Shown here: positions 8,252 through 15,724 of the stretch, in pieces
How positions within the stretch are numbered: the stretch's first letter is position 1
Layout: every line of letters starts with the position of its first letter
NCBI GenBank assembly: GCA_963784645.1
Contig: CAWARY010000015.1
Location: 638,947-702,946 of the forward strand
DNA: 64,000 nucleotides
DNA from: JBBRVW01 sp963784645
GTDB taxonomy: Bacteria; Actinomycetota; Actinomycetes; JACCUZ01
Direction: 5' to 3'
The notes under the pieces: model-generated
Databases searched by the model: none
Seen by the model: the letters and a program-made list of their open reading frames with translations, nothing else
Told to the model about the DNA's origin: nothing
Translations under genes and position numbers: made by a program

Positions 8252-9262
8252 CTACCGCGCGTCGCCCAGCGCGAGGCCACCCCCGGCCAGGGCAGCGACG
8301 GTGTCGGCTGCGGTCGCGAGATCGGGCAGCCAGGTGGCGGCGGGGGCCGCCCGGCCGGCGTCCCAGCCGGGGCCGCCGAGCAGCACCGCGGGGGGCGGGC
8401 GCACCGCGTCCAGCAGCCCCGGCGGCAGCCGCACGGATCCCGGTCCGGCGGCGCCCTGGGCCCAGAGGAAGACCCCGAAGGCGCCGGTCCGCACGACGGC
8501 GTCGACCAGGGCCCGCGCGGGCAGCCGCACACCGAGCAGGCGGGTGGCGACCCGCCGCTCGGCGAGGGCCGCCGAGAGCGCGACCAGCGGCAGCCGGTGG
8601 TCCTCCGGCTCGAGAGCCGCCAGCAGCAGCGGTCGTGCCTGACGCGGGCGCCCGGCTGCCGGCACGCCCCGCAGGACCGACTCGGCGCACTCGCTGAGCA
8701 GGTGCTCGACCTCGATGCCGGTGCCCGTGCTGCGCCACCGCTCGCCGATGCCGGTGAGCACCGGGACGAGTACGTCGGTCCAGGTGGTCACCACGCCGTC
8801 GCGCGCGACCGAGGTCCTCAACAGCTCGGAGCACGAGTCGCCGTCGAGGGCCATCGCGGCCCTGGCGAGGCCCCGCGCGACCGGACCCGCGTCGCGGACC
8901 GGCACCACCCGTCCGCCGCCGGTACGGGCGGCGTGCCGGGAAGCGCGCGGCTCGGAGCCTCCGGGCTCGGCCGTCAGCGGCTCGTCCGCCCCCGGCAGCT
9001 CGCCCGGCCGGGCGGCCACGGCCGCGGCGGCCGCGTCAGCCGCCGTCACGCCCCGCATCATCAGCCGGCGCATCAGCGTGAGCCGGCCCAGGTCCACCGC
9101 CGTGTACCGCCGGCGGGTGCCCGCCTCGTGCGCGCTGGGACCCAGGCCGTACCGCCGGTCCCAGGTGCGCAGCGTCCCGCTCGCCACACCCAGCCGGCGG
9201 GCGACCGCCGCCACCCCGAGCGACACCTCGGGGGCCGGCGCGGCCCGGCGGCGGATCGGCAT
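8252..9262 (-). CDS. MerR-family regulator with cobalamin-binding-type C-terminal domain
   Basis: Residues 10-75 are a MerR winged helix (LGVAAVARRLGVASGTLRTWDRRYG, then TRRRYTAVDLGRL). The C-terminal half resembles the B12-binding module of CarH/LitR light-responsive repressors: it has a W-x9-EH motif (Trp176, Glu186, His187) in the four-helix cap, and an ExH pair ending at His222 at the place of the usual ExHxxG cobalamin motif. There the Gly is replaced by Pro (EDHRLP), so cofactor binding is uncertain. The ATG at 9262 is preferred over an in-frame GTG at 9280; AGGA lies about 10 bases before it. No crt or photolyase gene is next to it, so its targets cannot be read from context. Confidence 0.82.
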   Translation of the reverse strand: MPIRRRAAPAPEVSLGVAAVARRLGVASGTLRTWDRRYGLGPSAHEAGTRRRYTAVDLGRLTLMRRLMMRGVTAADAAAAAVAARPGELPGADEPLTAEPGGSEPRASRHAARTGGGRVVPVRDAGPVARGLARAAMALDGDSCSELLRTSVARDGVVTTWTDVLVPVLTGIGERWRSTGTGIEVEHLLSECAESVLRGVPAAGRPRQARPLLLAALEPEDHRLPLVALSAALAERRVATRLLGVRLPARALVDAVVRTGAFGVFLWAQGAAGPGSVRLPPGLLDAVRPPPAVLLGGPGWDAGRAAPAATWLPDLATAADTVAALAGGGLALGDAR

Positions 9263-9365
9263 GCCCCGATCCTGCCGCACGCTGCGGTGGTACGACGCTG
9301 CGCGGGTCCCGCGGGGCGTCGTCGTGGTGACGGTCCGCAGCGCTGCGCGGTGCGGCGCCGTCGTG

Positions 9366-9830
9366 GTGCGGGTCGTGCGCTGCGCGGTCCCTGCTACGCC
9401 GTCGTGGTGCGGGTCGCGCGCTGCGCGGTCCCTGCTGCGCCGTCGGGTCGTCGCGCGCGGTCAGTGCGCTGGGGAGGAGTGGGCGACTGACCCGCCGTCC
9501 GCGCCTTCCTTCCGCCCGTCGCGGTGCGGGTCGTGCGCTGCGCGGTCCCTGCTGCGCCGTGGGTGGTGCGGATCAGTGCGGCTTCGGAGGAAGGCGTGAC
9601 CCGCCGTCCGCGCCTTACCTTCCGCCCGTCGCGGTGCGGGTCGTGCGCTGCGCGGTCCCTGCTGCGCCGTGGGTGGTGCGGATCAGTGCGGCTTCGGAGG
9701 AAGGCGTGACCCGCCGTCCGCGCCTTACCTTCCGCCCGTCGCGGTGCGGGTCGTGCGCTGCGCGGTCCCTGCTGCGCCGTGGGTGGTGCGGATCAGTCCG
9801 GCTTCGGAGGGAGGCGCAGCTGCCTCGCCG
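9366..9830. repeat. Tandem array: three ~110-bp units plus two short partial copies
   Basis: A 37-bp core beginning GTGCGGGTCGTGCGCTGCGC occurs five times, at 9366-9402, 9407-9443, 9524-9560, 9634-9670 and 9744-9780. The last three are part of a longer unit with a 110-bp period: the first unit starts near 9491 and is one base shorter, the second starts near 9600, the third near 9710 and decays after 9796. Units two and three are almost identical. In the first unit CGCCTTCCT and AGGAAGGCG form inverted ends. The array is non-coding and too long-period for a CRISPR. Confidence 0.9.
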
Positions 9831-9925
9831 TCCGCGGCCGGCCCGCCGTGCGAAGTGGACCGGCGCCGCGCGGCGATCCACGCCACCTCACCCATCCGCT
9901 TCCGGGCCTGGAGTCTCCGGACAGC

Positions 9926-9976
9926 GAAGTGGCCCCGCTGGACCACTGATTCATGGCCGCCGAGCGGGGCCGCTTC
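9926..9976. repeat. Dispersed hairpin, AAGTGGCCCCG family, copy 1
   Basis: GAAGTGGCCCCGCT at 9926-9939 pairs with AGCGGGGCCGCTTC at 9963-9976 with one mismatch, leaving a 23-base loop. Two related inverted repeats lie near 35.6-35.8 kb. All three copies are intergenic. Confidence 0.75.
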
Positions 9977-10043
9977 CCCCGACAGACCGCGGATTCGGCT
10001 CAACGTCTCAGCATCCGGGACTGCCGCCCACCATGCTCGTTCG

Positions 10044-10093
10044 GTGGCGCGTTCTTGCAGATCTCAGGCTCGAAAACTGCCACAACGCGCCAC
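10044..10093. repeat. Dispersed hairpin, GTGGCGCGT family, copy A
   Basis: Arms at 10044-10060 and 10077-10093 pair over 17 positions with a few central mismatches and enclose a 16-base loop. The flanks GTGGCGCGT and ACGCGCCACTCAAC are shared with a second copy at 56219-56273, which has the same stem and loop lengths. It lies just beyond the groEL terminator. Confidence 0.8.
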
Positions 10094-10100
10094 TCAACAG

Positions 10101-10142
10101 CCGTCGGGCCCGGCTCCCCCGTGAAGAGGCCGGGCCCGACGG
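10101..10142 (-). terminator. groEL transcription terminator
   Basis: CCGTCGGGCCCGGC (10101-10114) and GCCGGGCCCGACGG (10129-10142) form a perfect 14-bp GC-rich stem with a 14-base loop. It starts 17 bp after the groEL stop. There is no T-run, as is common for actinobacterial terminators. Confidence 0.85.
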
Positions 10143-10159
10143 TCGTACTGGTCAGCCGG

Positions 10160-11782
10160 TCAGTGGCTGTGCCCGTGACCGCCGTGGGAGTGGCCGGCGG
10201 ACTCCGGCTCCTCCTCCTTCTTCTCCACGACCAGGGTGTCGGTGGTCAGGACCATCGACGCGATCGACGCGGCGTTCTGCAGGGCGGAGCGGGTGACCTT
10301 GACCGGGTCGAGGACGCCCTGGGCGACCAGGTCGCCGTACTCGCCGGTGGCGCCGTTCCAACCGGTGCCGACACCGTTCTCGCGCACGTGGTTGACCACG
10401 ACGTAGCCCTCGGCACCGGCGTTCTCGGCGATCCAGCGCAGCGGCTCGTCGGCGGCCTTGCGGACGATGTTCGCCCCGGTCGCCTCGTCACCCTCGAGCT
10501 TGAGGTCGGCCAGCACCGCGACGGCGTGGACGAGAGCCGAGCCACCGCCGGCGACGATGCCCTCCTCGATGGCCGCGCGAGTCGCCGAGACGGCGTCCTC
10601 GATGCGGTGCTTGCGCTCCTTGAGCTCGACCTCGGTGGCCGCGCCGACACCGATGACGCAGACGCCGCCGGCCAGCTTCGCGAGCCGCTCCTGGAGCTTC
10701 TCCTTGTCCCAGTCGGAGTCGCTGTTCTCGATCTCGGCGCGGATCTGGCGGATCCGGTCCTCGACCTTGGAGCGCTCGCCGCCACCGTCGACGATCACGG
10801 TGTCGTCCTTGGTCACGACGACGCGGCGGGCGGTACCGAGCACCTCGAGGCCGACCTGGTCGAGCTTCAGCCCGACCTCGGGGGCGACGACCTGGCCGCC
10901 GGTGAGGGTGGCCAGGTCCTCGAGCATCGCCTTGCGACGGTCGCCGAAGCCGGGCGCCTTGACGGCGACCGAGCGGAAGGTGCCGCGGATCTTGTTGACG
11001 ACCAGCGTGGACAGCGCCTCGCCGTCGACGTCCTCGGCGATGATCGCGAGCGGCTTGCCGGCCCCGATGACCTTCTCCAGCAGCGGCAGCAGGTCGGCGA
11101 CGGCCGAGATCTTGCCCTGGTGGATGAGGATGTAGGCGTCCTCGAGGACGGACTCCATGCGCTCGGGGTCGGTCACCATGTACGGCGAGATGTAGCCCTT
11201 GTCGAACTGCATGCCCTCGGTGAACTCGAGCTCGAGGCCCATCGTGTTGGCCTCCTCGACGGTGATGACGCCGTCCTTGCCGACCTTGTCGAACGCGTCG
11301 GCGATGAGCTCGCCCACGGCCGGGTCCTGCGCGGAGATGCTGGCGACCTTGGCGATGTCGTCCTTGCCGTCGACGTCGCGGGCCATCTCGAGCAGCCGGG
11401 CCGACACGGCCTCGACGGCCTTGCTGATGCCCCGGTTGAGGCCGACCGGGCTGGCGCCGGAGGCGACGTTGCGCAGACCCTCGCGGACCATCGCCTGGGC
11501 CAGGACGGTCGCCGTGGTCGTGCCGTCACCCGCCACGTCGTTGGTCTTGGTGGCGACCTCCTTGGCGAGCTGGGCGCCGAGGTTCTCGAACGGGTCGTCC
11601 AGCTCCACCTCCTTGGCGATCGTCACGCCGTCGTTGGTGATCGTGGGAGCGCCCCACTTCTTGTCGATGACGACGTTGCGGCCCTTCGGCCCGAGCGTCA
11701 CCTTCACGGCGTCGGCGAGCTTGTTGACGCCGGTCTCGAGGGCCTTGCGGGCCTTGTCGTCGAACTGCAGTGTCTTGGCCAT
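10160..11782 (-). CDS. groEL: 60-kDa chaperonin GroEL with His-rich C-terminus
   Basis: GroEL is the ring-forming ATP-dependent chaperonin that folds cytoplasmic proteins together with GroES. The 540-residue sequence is full length, with the ATP-site segments TLGPKGRNVVIDKKWG and VAGDGTTTATVLAQAM. The C-terminus ends in a His-rich tail (SAGHSHGGHGHSH) in place of the Gly-Met repeats of E. coli GroEL. In mycobacteria a His-rich tail marks GroEL1, the copy next to groES, so this is probably the GroEL1 type and a second groEL may exist elsewhere. It lies 151 bp below groES, separated by a hairpin, and should respond to HrcA through the CIRCE sites upstream of groES. Confidence 0.97.
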   Translation of the reverse strand: MAKTLQFDDKARKALETGVNKLADAVKVTLGPKGRNVVIDKKWGAPTITNDGVTIAKEVELDDPFENLGAQLAKEVATKTNDVAGDGTTTATVLAQAMVREGLRNVASGASPVGLNRGISKAVEAVSARLLEMARDVDGKDDIAKVASISAQDPAVGELIADAFDKVGKDGVITVEEANTMGLELEFTEGMQFDKGYISPYMVTDPERMESVLEDAYILIHQGKISAVADLLPLLEKVIGAGKPLAIIAEDVDGEALSTLVVNKIRGTFRSVAVKAPGFGDRRKAMLEDLATLTGGQVVAPEVGLKLDQVGLEVLGTARRVVVTKDDTVIVDGGGERSKVEDRIRQIRAEIENSDSDWDKEKLQERLAKLAGGVCVIGVGAATEVELKERKHRIEDAVSATRAAIEEGIVAGGGSALVHAVAVLADLKLEGDEATGANIVRKAADEPLRWIAENAGAEGYVVVNHVRENGVGTGWNGATGEYGDLVAQGVLDPVKVTRSALQNAASIASMVLTTDTLVVEKKEEEPESAGHSHGGHGHSH

Positions 11783-11819
11783 CAGGTGCTTCGTCCTTCG
11801 ATGTCTGGGGTGAGCCGAC

Positions 11820-11867
11820 GACGCCCCGGCACCCGGGCTCCCGGAGGAGCCGGGCCACCGGGGCGTC
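11820..11867 (-). terminator. Intercistronic hairpin between groES and groEL
   Basis: GACGCCCCGG (11820-11829) pairs with CCGGGGCGTC (11858-11867), and an inner CCCGGGCTCC/GGAGCCGGG stem extends it. The long stem lies between groES and the groEL start and could act as a partial terminator, processing site or mRNA stabiliser; the sequence does not decide which. Confidence 0.7.
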
Positions 11868-11933
11868 TCTGGCTGTCGTGCATGCTGCTGGTCAGGTCAC
11901 CGCGAGGTGACCAGGGGGTGGTGCTGGACCGTC

Positions 11934-12239
11934 CTACTTCTCGATGACAGCGAGGACGTCACGCGCGGACAGGACGAGGTACTCCTCGCCGCCGTGCTTG
12001 ACCTCGGTGCCGCCGTACTTGCTGTAGAGGACGGTGTCGCCGACCGCAACGTCGAGCGGCACGCGTGCGCCGTCCTCGAAGCGGCCCGGACCCACGGCGA
12101 GAACAGTGCCCTCCTGGGGCTTCTCCTTCGCGGTGTCCGGGATGACGAGGCCCGACGCAGTGGTCTGCTCGGCGTCGGACGGCTGGACCACGATGCGGTC
12201 CTCGAGCGGCTTGATGGCAACCTTGGTGGCCGTCGTCAT
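11934..12239 (-). CDS. groES: 10-kDa chaperonin GroES
   Basis: GroES caps the GroEL ring during folding. The ATG at 12239 gives 101 residues; the long frame upstream of it has no homology. The typical elements are present: KPLEDRIVVQPSDAEQTTASGLVIPDTAKEKPQEG with the mobile loop, then VAVGDTVLYSKYGGTEVKHGGEEYLVLSARDVLAVI. It is the first gene of the groES-groEL unit. The promoter and two CIRCE operators lie about 105-180 bp upstream, leaving a leader of about 130 nt. Confidence 0.97.
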   Translation of the reverse strand: MTTATKVAIKPLEDRIVVQPSDAEQTTASGLVIPDTAKEKPQEGTVLAVGPGRFEDGARVPLDVAVGDTVLYSKYGGTEVKHGGEEYLVLSARDVLAVIEK

Positions 12240-12343
12240 GACTCCCTCTCGCACAGTTCTCGTGAGCGGTGTGGGGCGGGTGCGATGACCGGACCGCCGT
12301 CGCGGGGATCGGACCGGGTCGGACCACGCCGTTGCTGCTCTGG

Positions 12344-12370
12344 CTGGCACACTCACCTCGAGAGTGCCAA
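12344..12370 (-). promoter_or_regulatory. CIRCE element 2 (HrcA operator)
   Basis: Read on the minus strand, TTGGCACTC-N9-GTGTGCCAG resembles the CIRCE consensus TTAGCACTC-N9-GAGTGCTAA with the exact 9-bp spacer. It overlaps the expected transcription start of groES. It is less perfect than the upstream copy. Confidence 0.75.
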
Positions 12371-12375
12371 CGCTG

Positions 12376-12404
12376 AATCTAGGCGAGACCTGGCACTCGG
12401 TCAA
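12376..12404 (-). promoter_or_regulatory. groES promoter
   Basis: On the minus strand TTGACC (12399-12404) and TAGATT (12376-12381) are separated by 17 bp, a good housekeeping-sigma promoter. The -35 lies inside the spacer of the first CIRCE element and the start point falls in the second one, so HrcA bound at either site would block polymerase. Confidence 0.8.
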
Positions 12405-12416
12405 CCCGAGTGCTAA
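12390..12416 (-). promoter_or_regulatory. CIRCE element 1 (HrcA operator)
   Basis: On the minus strand the sequence is TTAGCACTC-GGGTTGACC-GAGTGCCAG, matching CIRCE with a perfect left arm, the 9-bp spacer and a right arm differing at two positions. HrcA repression of groESL by CIRCE is established in actinobacteria. Confidence 0.92.
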
Positions 12417-12450
12417 AGAGCGTCGCCCAGGGCGGACGCCCCGGGCGGCG

Positions 12451-13497
12451 TCAGGCGCCGGCGGCCCGCCGGGCCTTGTCGGCGTACATCTCCGCGTCGG
12501 CCCGGGCCAGCAGCGTCGCGACCGAGTCCCCCGGGCGGTAGGTCGTGATCCCGAGCGCCGCGCCGAGGGGCAGAGCGCCCCCGGACGGGTCCGACATGGC
12601 AGTGTGCAGCCCGGCCCGCAACCGGTTGAGGGCGGCGCCGGCACCGGGGCCGCCGGTGTGCTCGAGCAGGACGACGAACTCGTCGCCGCCCAGCCTGCCG
12701 ACCGTGTCGACCGAGCGCGCGGTGGCCACGAGACAGTCCGCGACGGTGCGCAGGAGCGCGTCGCCGGCCTGGTGCCCGTAGGTGTCGTTGACGCGCTTGA
12801 AGCCGTCGAGGTCGGCCATGACCACCGACGGGGTGCCCAGGCCGCGCTCGGCGCGGGCCACGGCGTTGCGGATGGCGAACTCGATGCTGCGGCGGTTGGC
12901 CAGCCCGGTCAGCGGGTCGGTGGTCGCGCTGCGGGCCAGCGCGGCAGCCAGCCGGCGCGACTCGAACAGCGCCATCACCTGGGCGGCGATGTCGCCCAGC
13001 AGGGACAGCTGGGTCTCGCCCAGCTCACCAGGCTGCTCGTCGAAGGCGCAGACCGTGCCGATGGCGTGGCCGTCTCGGGTCACCAGCGGTGCGGAGGCGT
13101 AGAGCCGGACCTTCGCGATCCGGCCGGTGACGAAGGGGTTGTCCGCGAGGACCGGGCTGGTCGTGGCGTCCGGGAGGTAGACCGCCTCGGTACCGAGGAC
13201 CGTGTGCTGGCACATCGAGTCCCCGCGGGGCACCTCGCCGGGTTCGGCGCCGTACGCGGCCGCCTGCCACTGCCGGTCGGAGTCGATGAGGTTCACGACG
13301 GCGGTCGGGGTCCCGCAGACGTACGCCGCCAGCCGGGCGGCCGCGTCCAGGTCCGCCTGTCGCGGCTGGTCGAGCACGCCGAGCTCGCGCAGCGCCAGGA
13401 CCCGCTCCGTCTCGTCCGCGGGAACGGGCCAGGGGAGCTGGGCAGTGGGCGGCGCTGTCGTGTCGGCGGGATCGCCGTCGAGGACAGGTGCGGTCAT
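12451..13497 (-). CDS. GAF-GGDEF diguanylate cyclase
   Basis: This 348-residue cytoplasmic protein should make cyclic di-GMP from two GTP. Residues 28-180 are a GAF sensory domain (TAVVNLIDSDRQWQAAAYG, then GDSMCQHTVLG). Residues 190-348 are the GGDEF domain: DPLTGLANRR, Asp229 in MADLDGFKRVNDTYGH, and the active-site signature GGDEF at 270-274. An inhibitory I-site, RSVD at 261-264, lies exactly five residues before GGDEF, so product inhibition is expected. The ATG at 13497 is chosen because the open frame upstream overlaps the divergent gene. It has no EAL domain, so it makes and does not degrade the messenger. The ligand of the GAF domain is unknown. Confidence 0.93.
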   Translation of the reverse strand: MTAPVLDGDPADTTAPPTAQLPWPVPADETERVLALRELGVLDQPRQADLDAAARLAAYVCGTPTAVVNLIDSDRQWQAAAYGAEPGEVPRGDSMCQHTVLGTEAVYLPDATTSPVLADNPFVTGRIAKVRLYASAPLVTRDGHAIGTVCAFDEQPGELGETQLSLLGDIAAQVMALFESRRLAAALARSATTDPLTGLANRRSIEFAIRNAVARAERGLGTPSVVMADLDGFKRVNDTYGHQAGDALLRTVADCLVATARSVDTVGRLGGDEFVVLLEHTGGPGAGAALNRLRAGLHTAMSDPSGGALPLGAALGITTYRPGDSVATLLARADAEMYADKARRAAGA

Positions 13498-13575
13498 GGT
13501 GGCCTCCGGTGAGTCGCTCCCTTCATCGGCAGCCCGGCACCGGACCCTTACCCCCTCCCCTGCAAGGATCGGCCG

Positions 13576-14778
13576 GTGCCCGAGGCCGGAACCGCGGCTG
13601 CCGACGGCGCGGCCGACGTCCGGGCCCTGCTCACGCCCGAGGGGGCCGCGCTGATGGCGCGGCTGCCGGCGTACGACGAGGCGACCGCGCTCGGGACGGC
13701 GGAGCGGCTGCGTCGCGAGGGGGTGCCGGCCGGGCTGGCCGCCGCCGCGATGACCCAGGCCCGGCTGCGCGCCCGCGCCGCCGCCCGGCTGGGGCCGGAC
13801 GCCGCGCGGACGTGGCTCACGCAGGAGGGGCTGGAGCAGGCCACCCGCCGGGCCGTGGCCGACCGGCACGCCGAGCGGTTCGCCCGGCTGGGCCCTCGGT
13901 CGGTGGCCGACCTGTGCTGCGGGGTCGGCGGCGACCTGCTGGCGTTGGCGCGGGCCGGGCTGCCCCGCGTCGTCGGGGTGGACCGCGACCCGGTGACTGC
14001 CGCGGTGGCACGCGCCAACGCGGAGGCGTTCGGTGTCGCCGACCGCGTGCAGGTGCGCTGCGAGGACGTCACCACGACCTCGCTGGTCGGCCTCGACGCG
14101 GTCTTCGTCGACCCCGCGCGGCGCGGCGCCCACGGGCGGTCCCTGGACCCGCGCGACTGGTCGCCGCCGTTCTCCTTCGTCCTCGACGTCGCGACCCGGG
14201 TCGCCGCCACCGGCGCCAAGCTCGCGCCCGGGGTGCCGCACGCCGTGCTGCCGGCCGGCGCGGAGGCCGAGTGGGTGTCCGACCGCGGCGAGGTGCTCGA
14301 GTGCGCGCTGTGGTGCGGTCCGCTGTCGACCGGTGTCGCCCGGCGCGCGACGCTGCTGCCGTCGGGCGCCACCCTCACCGGCGACGGCACCCGGAGCGCG
14401 CCGGCCGGACCTGTCGGCCGCTACCTGGTGGAGCCGGACGGCGCGGTCATCCGGGCCGGGCTGGTCGCCGAGGCCGCCGACCTCGTCGACGGACACCTGC
14501 TCGACCCGACGATCGCCTACGTCACGACCGACGCGCCGCCGTCGACACCGTTCGGGTCGGCGTACGAGGTGACCGACGTCCTGCCCTTCGGCGTGAAGCG
14601 GCTGCGCACGCTGCTGCGCGAGCGCGGCGTGGGGCGCGTGACGGTGAAGAAGCGCGGTACGGCGGTGACACCGGAGGAGCTGCGCCGCCAGCTGCGGCTG
14701 ACCGGTGACGCCGAGGCGACGGTGGTCCTGACCCGGATCGCCGGCGAGCAGTCGGTGCTGCTCGTGCGTCCCCTCTAG
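13576..14778 (+). CDS. SAM-dependent methyltransferase with THUMP-like C-terminal domain
   Basis: This 400-residue protein has a class I methyltransferase core: the SAM-binding motif VADLCCGVGGDLLALARAG, the acidic loop VGVDRDPVTAAVARANAE, and DAVFVDPARRGAHGR as the motif IV region. The C-terminal third (PFGSAYEVTDVLPFGVKRLRTLL, VTVKKRGTAVTPEELRR) matches the THUMP-like domain of a family common in actinobacteria, which suggests an RNA substrate, though none is known to me. The GTG start at 13576 has AAGGA 8 bases upstream and faces the diguanylate cyclase gene across 78 bp. Its end overlaps the converging exchanger gene by 4 bp. Confidence 0.85.
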   Translation: MPEAGTAAADGAADVRALLTPEGAALMARLPAYDEATALGTAERLRREGVPAGLAAAAMTQARLRARAAARLGPDAARTWLTQEGLEQATRRAVADRHAERFARLGPRSVADLCCGVGGDLLALARAGLPRVVGVDRDPVTAAVARANAEAFGVADRVQVRCEDVTTTSLVGLDAVFVDPARRGAHGRSLDPRDWSPPFSFVLDVATRVAATGAKLAPGVPHAVLPAGAEAEWVSDRGEVLECALWCGPLSTGVARRATLLPSGATLTGDGTRSAPAGPVGRYLVEPDGAVIRAGLVAEAADLVDGHLLDPTIAYVTTDAPPSTPFGSAYEVTDVLPFGVKRLRTLLRERGVGRVTVKKRGTAVTPEELRRQLRLTGDAEATVVLTRIAGEQSVLLVRPL

Positions 14779-15716
14779 CGGAGGACCAGGACGACGTAGA
14801 CCAGGTAGCCGGCCAGCAGCAGCGCGCCGACCGGACGACCCACGCGGCCGTCGCGAGTCACGACGAGCAGCAGCAGCGGCAGCCCCGCACCCGTGACCGC
14901 CGCGGCGATGACGCCGTCGGCCACCAGCGGCCGGGCGAGCGCCGCCGCACCCAGCGTCGCGGTCGCGTTGTACGCCGCCGAGCCGACGACCCCGGCCACC
15001 GCGATCTCCGGCACGTCGTGCCGCACCGCCGACAGCACCAGGGCGAACAGCTCGGCCGTGGTGGCGAGCGCGAGCACCGTGAGGCCGACCGCGGAGTCGG
15101 TCCGGCCCAGCTCGGACACGACGCGCACCGCGCCGCGCACCGCGAGGTCACCGCCGACGAGCATCAGCGCCACGCCCGCGAGCGCGAACCCGAGGGCCAC
15201 ACCGGGCGACCGGCCACCCCCGGAGTCGTCGTCGTCGGCGTCGTCCGCCGCGAGCTCGGCCAGCTCACCCAGGGCGGGGGGCTCGCGCTCCCGCCACCAC
15301 ACCAGCGCCACCAGCACGACGTACGCGGCCACCAGCAGGCCGCCCTCGACGCGGCCCACCCGGCCGTCGAGCAGCACGACCAGCGCCAGCAGGCCGGCGA
15401 CCGCCGCCATGCCGGCGTACTGCCGCACCCGGCGCCCGACGTGCAGCGGACGCACCAGCGCAGCCAGGCCGAGGCAGGCCGTGAGCATGGTGACGTTGGC
15501 ACCGAGCGCGTCACCCACGGCGAGGCCGGGCCGGTCCCGGACCGCGGCGATCACCGCCGTCAGCAGCTCCTCCGGCTCGGCACCGGCGAGCAGCACACCC
15601 ACCGCGATCACGGTGAGGCCCAGCCGTCGTGCCGCGCCCGCGGCGTTCTCGACGAAGAGCTCGGCCCCGCCGATCAGCAGGACGGCAGCAGCGACGAGCA
15701 GGAGCCAGCCGAGCAC
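14775..15716 (-). CDS. Sodium/calcium exchanger family membrane protein
   Basis: This 313-residue integral membrane protein has about ten hydrophobic segments in two similar halves split by an acidic cytoplasmic loop (ELAELAADDADDDDSGGG). Each half has an NCX-type alpha repeat: GLTVIAVGVLLAGAEPEELLTAVIAA in the first and VGLTVLALATTAELFALVLSAV in the second, each with its conserved Glu. That layout fits a CaCA-family cation antiporter exchanging Ca2+ or another cation for Na+ or H+ (ion not readable). The GTG at 15716 has an ideal AGGAGG five bases before it and starts 8 bp after the tsaD stop, so it is probably the last gene of the tsaB-tsaD operon. Confidence 0.85.
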   Translation of the reverse strand: MLGWLLLVAAAVLLIGGAELFVENAAGAARRLGLTVIAVGVLLAGAEPEELLTAVIAAVRDRPGLAVGDALGANVTMLTACLGLAALVRPLHVGRRVRQYAGMAAVAGLLALVVLLDGRVGRVEGGLLVAAYVVLVALVWWREREPPALGELAELAADDADDDDSGGGRSPGVALGFALAGVALMLVGGDLAVRGAVRVVSELGRTDSAVGLTVLALATTAELFALVLSAVRHDVPEIAVAGVVGSAAYNATATLGAAALARPLVADGVIAAAVTGAGLPLLLLVVTRDGRVGRPVGALLLAGYLVYVVLVLR

Positions 15717-15724
15717 TCGGCCTC

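Larger units (their letters stand above)
9263..10159. other. 897-bp non-coding gap rich in repeats and hairpins
   Basis: No convincing gene was found between the MerR start and the groEL stop. The gap holds a direct-repeat array (9366-9830), a hairpin of the AAGTGGCCCCG family (9926-9976), a hairpin of the GTGGCGCGT family (10044-10093) and the groEL terminator (10101-10142). Open frames here only read through the repeats. Confidence 0.8.

Noticed and set aside
7160..9262. A WhiB-type gene expected near bldM/groEL by synteny
   Set aside because: No four-Cys WhiB frame was found on either strand in this interval.
9366..9830. Possible CRISPR array in the repeat region
   Set aside because: The period is 110 bp, the repeats run without unique spacers, and no cas gene is present.
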